From Carex sylvatica (taxonomy: Eukaryota; Streptophyta; Magnoliopsida; Poales; Cyperaceae): a DNA stretch of 64,000 nucleotides. Of this stretch, positions 32,811 through 42,900 are shown in pieces. Numbering within the stretch: position 1 is the stretch's first letter; each line of letters begins with the position of its first letter. The notes beneath the pieces are model-generated. The model did not search any database and was not told the DNA's origin. It worked only from the letters and a program-made list of their open reading frames with translations. Where the stretch lies: NCBI GenBank assembly GCA_964058845.1, contig CAXKVR010000467.1, positions 16,479 to 80,478 on the forward strand, in the 5' to 3' direction. The position numbers and the translations under genes are program-made.

Positions 32811-33219
32811 GAGATGGGCTACGGTGAGCCATGGAGTAAAATGAGTTGGTGCTCCATGACACTATATTTTTATTTTGAAAATTCAAACGATCAATCCGAA
32901 CCGTTCAACATGATCTCCATATTGAAATGTGCTTGGAGACCAAATTTTAAATTTTTAAATTTTTTTTTACTATTTACTAAGCCACTTTGAAAACCGTTGA
33001 TCCGATGGTCCAGAATTTTTTACTGTTCACAGCAAAACAATTATTTTCAAAATTGCTTAATAAATAGTAAAAAAGTCCAAAAAAATGTAAAATTTAGTTT
33101 CCAAGCACATTTCAATGGAGAACATGTTGGAAGGTTCGAATCGGTTGTTTGGATTTTCAAAATGAAAATATGACGTGGAGTACAAATGCGTTTTACTCCA
33201 TGGCTCACCGTAGCTCACA

Positions 33220-33223
<4 letters not shown>
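32811..33223. mobile_element. MITE of the recurrent core group
   Basis: The left end GAGATGGGCTACGGTGAGCC mirrors the right end GGCTCACCGTAGCTCACATC. Further inside, ATGGAGTAAAA and TTTTACTCCAT are inverted. The core GGAGACCAAATTTTAAATTT and its reverse are present. It sits between GA and CT microsatellites, so any target duplication is masked. Confidence 0.8.
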
Positions 33224-33269
<46 letters not shown>

Positions 33270-33272
<3 letters not shown>

Positions 33273-33676
33273 GAGGGTTAAAATGCACCCTCCCTTTTGT
33301 GCTCCTAACATGCACCCTCCCTTCATATCTTCATTTTCAAAGTTTAAATAGTCAATTCGAACATTTTAACGTGTTCTTCATATTAAAATATGCTTGGAGA
33401 CCAAATTTTACATTTTTTGGAAATTTTTTACTATTTTTTCAGAATTTTTAAAAATCATCACTTTGCTGAATTTTTTATTATTGTTTAGTTTAATAAAAAA
33501 TTCTAAAAAAATAGTAAAAAAATTCTAAAAAAAATATAAAATTTGGTCTCCAAGCACATTTTAATATGAAGAATACGTTGGAAGGTTCGAATCGACTATT
33601 TGAACTTTAAAAATGAAGATATGAGGGGAGGGTGCATGTTAGGAGAACAAAAAGAGGATGCATTTTAACCCTCCTC
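33270..33676. mobile_element. MITE of the recurrent core group
   Basis: The left end GAGGAGGGTTAAAATGCA mirrors the right end TGCATTTTAACCCTCCTC. The core GGAGACCAAATTTTACATTT and its reverse are inside. Both flanks are (TA)n, consistent with insertion into and duplication of a TA microsatellite. 407 bp, no ORF. Confidence 0.8.
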
Positions 33677-33688
33677 ATATATATATAT

Positions 33689-34064
33689 GAGGAGGGATCC
33701 AATTACATTTTTTTTTATGACACCAAATTACACTCTCGATTTTTAAAGTTTTCAAAGTTCAAATAGTCAATCCAAACCGTTCAACATAATGGATGTATTA
33801 AAATGTGCTTGCAGATCAAATTTTACATTTTTGAAATTTTTTTCTATTAATTAAGTATTTAACAAAATCGCTATATTCAAACCATTGAATTATTATACCC
33901 ATTTTTATAAATAGTAAAAAAATTCAAAAAAAATATAAAATTTGATCTGCAAGCACATTTTAACATATCTATCATGTTGAACGGTTTGAATCGACTGTTT
34001 AAACTTTAAAAATATAGTGTGTAATTCGGTGTCACAAAAAAAGAGTGTAATTAGATCCCTCCTC
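33689..34064. mobile_element. MITE of the recurrent core group
   Basis: The left end GAGGAGGGATCCAATTACA mirrors the right end TGTAATTAGATCCCTCCTC. The core form is GCAGATCAAATTTTACATTT. It begins 12 bp after the previous element, so this is a run of adjacent insertions. Confidence 0.75.
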
Positions 34065-34093
34065 TATGGAGAAATAGTATATTTTTATATGGA

Positions 34094-34498
34094 GAGTTGG
34101 GCTACGGTGCTTCGCGAAGTAAAGCGAGTGTTTTACTTCACACTTATATTTTGTGATTTTAAAGTTCAAAACGTCGATCCGAACCGTTCAAGTTTACCTC
34201 CATATTAAATTGTGCTTGGAGACCAAATTTTACATTTTTTGGAAAAATTTTACTATTTCTTTAGAATTTTTTAAAATCGCTGTTTTTGATGGTCCAGAAT
34301 TTTCTGAAAAACATTGATTTCAAAAATTATAAAGAAATAGTAAAAAAAATTCAAAAAAATGTAAAATTTGGTCTCCAAGCACAATTTAATATGGAAATCA
34401 ATTTGAATGGTTTGGATCGACGTTTTGAACTTTGAATTGAAGATATAAATGTGAAGTAAAACACCCGCTTTACTTCGCAAAATATTATAGCCCAACTC
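34094..34498. mobile_element. MITE of the recurrent core group with 10-bp duplication
   Basis: The left end GAGTTGGGCTACGGTGC mirrors the right end, ATAGCCCAACTC, with AAGTAAAGCG and CGCTTTACTT inside. It is flanked by identical TTTATATGGA (34084-34093 and 34499-34508), a length in the Mutator range. Core GGAGACCAAATTTTACATTT. This copy shows best that the group transposes like Mutator elements. Confidence 0.85.
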
Positions 34499-35149
34499 TT
34501 TATATGGACATAATATATGATGTAGTTTTATTCATGAATATATGTTAAATTTATTTGGACATTCTATTTATTCACATTCAATTCAGTAGTACATGTTTCT
34601 TTTCAACAATGTATTATCATATGAGTGTGTGTATTTAATGGCACTTTTTATCTGTTTATCTGATCTGTACCGTATTTGATAAGATGAATATGGATAATTT
34701 TTTTTTGTTAGCTTATTGAGTTACGGGTAAGGGCAAATTCTTGTTGGTTAACCGTTGAAAATAAGACTATAGCTACACATTCTGGGTACGACTAACATAG
34801 CCAGAGTGAATCTTACAAATAAAGCCTTCATTCATTTCTTCCATCCGATCCGACTTCACACCTGTTCGGCTGTTTACACCCCTAACCGGAGCAATTTAAA
34901 CCAAACAAATGAAAAGATCCCAAGTTATATTCTCACCTAATTTGGGCCCATTTTTTATTTTGGGCTTCATTAATTTTATTTCAGGTACTAAGTTTTGAAA
35001 ACCCAATTCTGTGGTTTATAACCAGTGGGTGCTGTGGTTTGCGAAGGTGGTTTTGCTTTCTCATTCCTGTGGGTTATTACCTTCCCATTTATTATTTCTC
35101 TGCGGTCTCAGACAAGGTGTCTTTTGCCTCAACCGTACCAGTAACCCTC
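34499..35149. other. Intergenic, upstream of the desaturase
   Basis: Contains the second copy (about 34752-34842) of the direct repeat first seen at 28566-28680. No gene recognised. Confidence 0.45.
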
Positions 35150-35157
35150 TTATATAG
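35150..35157 (+). promoter_or_regulatory. Candidate TATA box of the desaturase gene
   Basis: TTATATAG sits about 30-40 bp before a CT-rich stretch that looks like a 5'UTR. A probable 5'UTR intron runs from CCCAG|GTTATT (35220/35221) to TTACCAG (about 35606) just ahead of the ATG. Based on consensus only. Confidence 0.5.
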
Positions 35158-35399
35158 CAATCAAGCAATCTCTCTCTCTTCTGTGTTAATTACCCATCTC
35201 TCTCCTTTCCAAGAATCCCAGGTTATTTTCATATCTCTTCCTCCAATTTATTAACACTTTGTTTATTATCTATTTATTTGTTTATTTGTTATTGCATTTA
35301 TATTTTTTTATACAATGTACCTGTATGTGAACTGTAGTGTATACTGTCATCAAAATCTCTGTTTATTATAAAAAAAAAATATATATATATATATATATA

Positions 35400-35470
35400 G
35401 AGGTTGGCTACTATCCTTATATAAGCATATGTGGGGATATGTTTATATAAGCATAGTAGCCAACCTCTCT
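35400..35470. mobile_element. Minimal MITE derivative, about 70-bp hairpin
   Basis: GAGGTTGGCTACTAT is followed by TATATAAGCATATG, a short loop, ATATGTTTATATAAGCAT and ATAGTAGCCAACCTC. It is almost fully self-complementary and flanked by (TA)n on both sides. Its TATAAGCATA(T)G arms match the ends of the element at 49853-50267, so it looks like an internally deleted sibling. It lies in the presumed 5'UTR intron of the desaturase. Confidence 0.65.
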
Positions 35471-35608
35471 CTATATATATATATATATGTGTGTGTGTGT
35501 TTTTTTTATTATTGTCCTTATTTTATTATACAATGTACCTATATGTGAACCTCCCTCTTAGTGCATGTACACTGTCACTTTAGTAACAGTTTCAAATATT
35601 TACCAGCT

Positions 35609-38298
35609 ATGCAAGCTTGCAACGCCTTCATCAGCCGCCATGTGGCGAATCCAATGGTCAGGATTACTCCCCAGAAGAGACAATTGCGTGTGGCAGCAGT
35701 GCTTGCAGCACCGCAAATTCGTCGAAACGTGACACATTCGCTTCCACCGGAGAAGGCAGAGGTGTTCAAATCACTGGAGGGATGGGCTAAAGAATCACTG
35801 CTTCCTCTTTTGAAACCGGTCGAGGACTGCTGGCAGCCAACCGATTTCCTGCCCGATTCAAGCAAACCGACCGATGAATTCGAGGAGGAGGTAATGTATC
35901 ATCACTAAATATCCATACAATCTATATTGTCCCACAGCTTGATTTGATGAATCTATTTTTTTTTAATTTACTAGGTCTCGGTGATTTGAATTTTTACCAG
36001 GACATTAATACATGTTCACACCAATGCAGAGGATTTCATAATTAAATTGTTTCAAATAAAATAAAATGACTCTGTAATTACAGATCTTCCTCTAATTTTA
36101 TAGATTGTTTTCGGAAAAGATATTATTTGATAAAAAAAAATTTGGTAGGGTAGTGAATTGAATTTTTACCAGGACATTAATGCATGTTCACACCAATGCA
36201 TGAGAACTCATGATTAAAATTGTTTCAAAAAAAAAAAAAAAAACTAAAATGACTCTGTAATTACAAGTCCTCTAATTATATAGATTATTTTTAGATAAAT
36301 ACTATTTGATACAAAAAAAATTATGGTATATTAATGCAATTTTCAGGTACGAGCATTGCGAGAAAGGACTGCCGGATTGTCAGATGAGTACTTTGTGGTG
36401 CTTGTAGGTGACATGATAACTGAGGAGGCACTGCCGACGTATCAAACCATGATTAACACACTCGACGGGGTTAGGGATGAGACCGGGGCCAGCTCGAGCC
36501 CGTGGGCTGTGTGGACCCGGACTTGGACCGCTGAAGAAAACCGGCACGGGGACTTGCTCGGGAAATACCTGTACCTATCGGGTCGGGTTGACATGCGCAT
36601 GGTAGAAAAGACAGTGCAGTATCTTATTGGATCCGGAATGGTAAGTATAGAATTAGTTTTTTTTTTTTGAGAATTGCCCGTAGGCTCCATACACACAATT
36701 TTTCTTGCCAAAGGCAGAGATCGAATCCACGTCTTCCTTGGAAGAGGGGTGTCTTACTAGGCTGCTATAAGCAACGGTGACAGTACAGAATTAGTAGTGT
36801 ACATATATTAGCAGTAGAGATGGGCAACCTTGCTTTACAAATTAAAGAGGAGTCCATATTTTACAATCTTAAAGTCTAAATAGTTGATTTCAACCATTCA
36901 ACATAATCATTCATATTAAAATGTGCTTGCAAAATAAATTATACATATTTTTTGAAATTATTTACTATTTTTCAATGTTTTTCAGAAAGTACAGAACCAT
37001 ACAAAAAAAATATTATTTTGTGCCTATAAAAAATAGTAAAAAGTTTATACGAAAATGTAAAATTTGATCTCCAAGCATATTATAATATGGAGATCATGCT
37101 CAAAGGTTTAGATCGTCTATTTAGACTTTAAAATCGCAAAATTTAGACGCAAATTAAAACAAAGACGTTAATTTGCACAATAGCCCATCTCTTGGTAGTA
37201 TATTACTGATATTAATTGTTATTAATTCTTGAGTTAATGTATTTGCAAGTTCAACATTAATTTCATTTATTGTTAATAATTAACAATTCTTATTTTTCTA
37301 ACCAGGATCCTGGTACTGAGAACAACCCGTATCTGGGTTTCGTGTACACATCGTTTCAGGAGCGCGCTACTGCAGTTTCTCATGGCAACACTGCCAGGCT
37401 GGCAGTTGAAGCCGGGGACCTAATTCTCGCTCGTGCTTGTGGTCAGATTGCCGCAGATGAGAAGCGACATGAGCGTGCCTATGCGGCTATCATAGAACAA
37501 CTCTTGTACCTCGATACCGACTCGGCCATGCTCGCCATTGGTGACATGATGCGCAAGAAGATCACCATGCCCGCCCATCTGATGCAGGTACCAACCATTT
37601 CTAAGTATTTTTATTAAATCAAATACCACTTAATACGACCGGTGCATTTGTCTCTTATGTATTAAACATTTAAACTAAAAGGTAAGAATGTTATTTTTAA
37701 TTGTCACTTAATAATGTTAATAGCATCGTCTCTTATGTACTAAACTAAGATGTAATTAAGAATAACATTGTCACTTAAGATCAATTGATTTTATACCTAT
37801 CTTAAAAAATAGGGAAAAATTGTAAAAATGTCGAATTTGATGTACAAGTACATTTTCATACGGAGATCATGTTATTAAATAGTACATATCCACTGTTTGA
37901 ATTTTGTAAACGGTGATATTAATTGGTCCGTAGTACGAATAAATCCGCGCTTTGCGTAGTACCATAGCCTCACTCATTGTTTATTTTTATAATAATAGGA
38001 TGGAAAGGACCCAAAGCTGTTCGAGCACTACTCATCGGTGGCGCAACGGCTCGGCATTTACACCGTGAAAGACTATGCAGATATCGTGGAACATTTGGTG
38101 AAATTATGGAGGTTGGAGTACTTGCAAGACGGGCTGAGCGGCGAGGGAAGGCGGGCCCGGGATTACGTCTGCGGGCTTCCTGAGAGGATGAGAAGGATGC
38201 AAGAGAAGTTCGAAGATCGGGCGAGGAAGACCGGAGCTTCAGACGGGCCGAATGCTGTCCGGTTCAGTTGGGTTTTTGGGCGGGAAATTAAGGTGTAG
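35609..38298 (+). CDS. Stearoyl-[acyl-carrier-protein] 9-desaturase, chloroplastic (4 coding exons)
   Basis: Exons 35609-35890, 36347-36640, 37306-37587 and 37999-38298, all joined in phase 0, give 385 residues. Residues 1-30 are Arg/Ala/Val-rich with little acid, as in a transit peptide. Diiron ligands expected from the castor enzyme are in place: E120 ([10 protein letters not shown]), E158 and H161 (AEENRHGD), E211 (TSFQERA), E244 and H247 (ADEKRHE). The end [11 protein letters not shown] resembles the family's FSWIFDRQVKL. The soluble stromal enzyme uses ferredoxin and O2 to desaturate 18:0-ACP to 18:1-ACP. The sequence is noticeably diverged from the main FAB2/SSI2 form ([32 protein letters not shown]), so it may be a SAD6-like paralogue with altered expression or chain-length preference. 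Intron 1 has a tandem duplication, intron 2 a SINE and a MITE, intron 3 half a MITE. Confidence 0.94.
35980..36320. repeat. About 170-bp tandem duplication in desaturase intron 1
   Basis: A unit with TTGAATTTTTACCAGGACAT, GTTCACACCAATGCA and AATGACTCTGTAATTACA occurs at about 35983 and again at about 36152. The copies differ mainly in A-run length and a few substitutions. Confidence 0.8.
36658..36781 (-). mobile_element. tRNA-derived SINE in desaturase intron 2, with 14-bp duplication
   Basis: On the minus strand, box A CAGCCTAGTAAG (36764-36753) and box B GGATTCGATCTC (36728-36717) are followed by a body and a poly-A tail (plus-strand T-run at 36657-36668). Flanks AGTATAGAATTAGT (36644-36657) and AGTACAGAATTAGT (36782-36795) match at 13 of 14, a typical SINE target duplication. 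It inserted only about 17 bp after the exon 2 donor without breaking it. Confidence 0.8.
36817..37191. mobile_element. MITE of the recurrent core group in desaturase intron 2
   Basis: Ends GAGATGGGCAA and its mirror in ATAGCCCATCTC, with GCAAATTAAA-type inner arms. Flanks TTAGCAGTA and TTGGTAGTA agree at 7 of 9, an aged Mutator-length duplication. Core CTTGCAAAATAAATTATACA (decayed) and AATTTGATCTCCAAGCATAT. Confidence 0.7.
37780..37975. mobile_element. Half MITE in desaturase intron 3
   Basis: The right half of the 23079-type element: AAAATGTCGAATTTGATG...CAAGTACATTTTCATA, TAGTACGAATAAATCCGC, then GCGTAGTACCATAGCCTCAC. The left half is missing or too decayed to see. Confidence 0.55.
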
Positions 38299-39966
38299 GT
38301 TTTAGTGATTGGTTTATCTTTACTTAATTACTTAATTAAACAACTGGACAATAATTAACTTTTGTGGAGTTGAGGTTGTTGAGCTGAACAAATTAATTAA
38401 AAGAAAAAAAGGTTAATTTTATAATTTTATTGTCTTGGTTCAGTTGGTTGCGACAACGGTGTTCATTGAAACCAGAATGGACAGTGCGCAGATTGTCCTA
38501 TTATTTTTTTGCTGTGGGTATTGCTGCTGACGTGGCAAAGGGTCATAGAAAAAAGTAAATTTTAATATTTTTTTTGAAAAATAATATAGATATTTAGAGG
38601 TGAAACTGTCTCGGATAGTGTAAAACCATATCTTTATTCCGTTTATATTTTTCGGATATTGATAGTCTTCGAAGGATATTTATTAAAAATTATATAAATA
38701 TTATTATAAAAATATTAAAATTTATAATATTTATTTAATTATAATAGTAAATAAGTTAAACTTTTTAAAAATATATATTAATTATATGGTATATATATAC
38801 TATTTGAATTCGGATAATTAAAACTTAAACCATATCTATTCATATTTAATTTTTTGAATACGAATCAGATATTATTTGCTTTATTTTCACTCCTATAAGA
38901 TATTTCATAGAAATAGAAGTAAAATAAAAGAAATAGGTTGAGGCATAATTTTATAATTAAGTATATAAAAACTTCTTTTTAATATTTTTTTAGTCAGAAA
39001 ATTAAGTGTCCTATATTTTTTAACAAGAAGTCAAGTATCATTTCTAATTCTATGTGACTTGGTCACTAAAAATTTCATCTTAACTATTGGTTGAAAAAAT
39101 AATAAATGATCAAAGTAGGCGTTCATCTCTTTTTTATTTCTTTTCTGATTATTGGGTTTTTAACTGGGGATCAGAGAATTATTAAGCATAGGAATTACCA
39201 AATCGAAAATGTCTGACTCAAATCGTGTAAGTTGGATCCGACTTAAACATCTACACTAAACTTAAATTCAAGTTGAATAGTTGATAAAAGATATTTGAAC
39301 TTCTTGAATATTAATATTATATTGAAGTAAAAGTTCTTCAAACTCTTTGGAAAAAGTCTTGTTTAAAGTTGAATATAAACCGTCTGATCTCTATCAAAAT
39401 TCGCATGAACATTTTAGATTTACGGAACCGTTTAAATTTATTAAATTTTAAATTATTTGTGCGAATCCCAATGCAGATTTGATGTTGGATAAATATTGCC
39501 CAAAGCTCTTTGGATGAAACTCAATTAATATCTTTATTTATATATCATTAAACACATAATACCATATAAATTAAGTATTCCCGAAAGAACCACACATTTA
39601 TATAACTTTGTAAATCATCTTAGAATCTTAGAAAAATTGCCTTAATTAACCATGCACTCTTGAAATTAATAGAAGCTCGACTGCATGATGCATGGATATA
39701 TTATGGAAATACATAAATCAAGAGATAGCAAAACATCTAAAAGAAAATGTTTATTAGAACCATACAACCATTAACTTAATTATTACATCTGAACAATGAT
39801 AACATAACACCATGTTCTTGTAACATGCAAAATGCAGAAATAGCACTAGAGAAAAAAAAACCCCAGTAAATCACTGATATAACAGCAACTACAAACTATA
39901 GCCTCATGCTTAATTTATTCAAGAAACAATTTAAATACTGCATGCATTATTAATTAAGAGAAGCAA
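38299..39966. other. Region between convergent desaturase and ASN genes
   Basis: Holds both 3'UTRs. At 38595-38897 a hAT-like segment starts TAGAGGTGAAA and ends TTTTCACTCCTA, with nearby AGATATT on each side. A related segment is at about 52228-52500. The rest is AT-rich and unassigned. Confidence 0.45.
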
Positions 39967-42900
39967 TTAGCTCTTAATGGTAACACTAGGAGTTGCCACT
40001 TCTATAATTCTTTGTTTCTTGCTAGTGGCAGCACCATTGCCAGTTGATATCGAGGCTGGGATCTTCTGTGGCTGTGGGTCGTATGCTGATTCGTGCACTC
40101 CCAGTGCCGCTCTGCCTGACGGGTCGAGGTTGCCAGACCACTGCGCATCCCATTCTATGGCCTTTTCTGTGCTGCATGCCACGCTGGGTCCGCCAGGAAC
40201 CGTCAACCTTGCTGAGTTCTATAACATCAGACATAAAAATATTTTTGATGAAATGAAATTTAATTTCCTCTATAACTTTTCTCTTATTGCAAACACAATG
40301 GAAATAACATAGCTTTTGGAGAGAAAATAGATTATGAAAACTTACCTGAGGGAAGAACCTCTCAAAAATCATTCTATAATAATAGGCCTCTTTGGTTGTA
40401 GGTGTGTTGTGTGGGTATATTTTCTTTGCATTTAGCATCATCCTATCAGTTACCTGCATATATAAATACCTAATTATTGATTCATTCAATTTAAAGGGGA
40501 AATGTAACTATTGTTTAACAGTAAAAAGAAAAGAAAAGGTTAGTGTACTGACATGGGCTTCAGCATGGGCCTTGAGCCCATCAATCCAACTGTAACCAAC
40601 TCCATCACTAAACTGTTCCTTTTGTCTGTACAAAATATGCTAAAAGTTGCAAAGAAAAAAGAAGGGGAAAAAATTTCAACTTAATTCTGGGTTTATAAGT
40701 TAATTTATTCAATGTTAAAAAGACAAAAAAAAAAAAAAGAGGAACCTTTGGAAGATAGGGATTTTCTTCATCATCAAAAGCCTTTCTCAGAACCCATTTC
40801 TCGATCCTTCCGAGATCACGTTGGATCTGTTATATTCAACAAGTCACAGATAATTATTTTCAGAATTTGTGCAAATAGAATAGAAATTGTGGGACCAAAT
40901 AAAAAAAAAGTTAGGTACTAATTTACTAATTACCATCTTGGACTCAGGATCAATACTCATTGCTACATTGATGAATTCTTTGTCTAGAAATGGTACACGT
41001 GCCTCGAGACCCCATGCTGACGTGGCCTTGTTAGCTCTTAGACAGTCATACTGATGCAATGCCTTTATCTGTGCATAATAAAAAGAAAATTTTAAAAAAA
41101 TGTGGTTACTCGTATCAGTATTCAGTCCAACATGCCACAAAGTATATTTTGACAAGCATGATTTTTAAGGGGAAATTTCATATATACCCTCAAAAACCTC
41201 GAATTACGTATTTCCCCTTCCAAAAGTCATAATATCATATTTATCTTTCTAAATTTAAAAAACTCACAAGTCTATGTAATTTTATTGACTATATAAAGTA
41301 TCTATTTTATTCTTTATTAAATAGTAAAAATATGTCACATGTTAGTCTTTTAATTTTTCAAAAAAACCTTTGCACCCTATTGCATCTAGTTAGAAAAAAA
41401 ATTGTATTTTGATTTGCAAATTGTAATGCATATCAAAATATGAAGTCAAAACTTAAAAAAAAAAAAAAAAAAATCGAACCTTGCGGCAAGTCTCACGGTG
41501 AAACTCGTCCTTGTTAGGTGCCTTGTGAAAGTACAAGTACCCTCCAAAAATCTCATCTGAACCTTCACCAGAAATTACCATTTTAACCCCCAGTGCCTTT
41601 ATTTTTCTTGACATGAGAAACATAGGGGTGCTTGCTCGAATGGTTGTTACATCGTATGTTTCGGTGTGGTATATAACATCTTCTATTGCATCTATTCCAT
41701 CCTAGTATAGTTTAAAAAGAAAAACAATTGAACTTACCAAAAGCATATTCTATTATCTTTCATCTTAGTAAATTTACACAAAAGAAAAAATGGAAAAATA
41801 GTGTAATATTAGAGTACATACTGGTTAAACTTAGTACCAGTATGTGGCAAGTACAAAAGGAAACCAGTTTGTTACATATTACTGATTATTTTTTGTGTTT
41901 TGCTTTTTGAGACTGAATTTGTAAGTGATTGAAAATTAGATGAGATTCCTGCTGGCCAATATTTGTACTGTATTCCTAGACACGAATTCTCATCCCCTGA
42001 GATATCTCAAACTTTGAGTTGATCTGTCAAATATCCGGACCGTTCAAATCCTTCCTACACGAATCTCAAAGCACAATAACTCAGAAGATACGGACTCCAC
42101 CTGGTACAAACTATGTTTATCTGGTACCTGAACAGTGAAGTGGAATTCATGGTGCACTGTTCCTAGGTAATCAGCCACCTCCTTTCCTGCTTTCAAATCA
42201 GGGGACCCCTACAAAATTAAAAAAACATTCAATACCAGTAGTAACATCATTTATGCCAAAATAAAAAATCAGGGGGCTAGGTGCAAATTAACCTCCAATC
42301 CAACACAGAAGGAATGTAATTGGGTGCCCCATTGTTTTGCAGCTTTGGTTTCTGCCAAGTGGCGAATTGTCACGGCTGCAACCAATGACGAATCGAGACC
42401 GCCGGATAAGAGCACGCCAAATGGCACATCAGTCATTAGCCTCTTAATCACAGCCTTCAAAAAATAAAATAATATATATCTAATTACTGAATTCATATCT
42501 TAAAACCGCATGTCTAGCGCTGATGATGGTGAGTTTCGTCTCTCTACAAAGAGACTAAGTTATAATTTCCGTAAAAGACATCTCATGATCTCAAAAGAAA
42601 TGATGAATGATGATGAATTTTGCTTTTTTGCGAAGAGATATAGGTTCAATTTTTATAAAAGAGATCTTAAAAAAAATAGGTGTCGAGATTATAATAAGCT
42701 CTTATTATTAATTTATGTCTCTTTCTTTATTTTTATTTTTCTTTTTTCTTACATTTGTATTTTAACTTTTCTACTAGGAAATACTTTCGATTGTACTACC
42801 TTTTTGGAATTTTCTTTTTTCCTTTTCTTTATTATGTGTACATATTAAAAATAAAAGAAGGCACAATTTTTAACCAAAATGAATGAAATATGAGGGCGTG

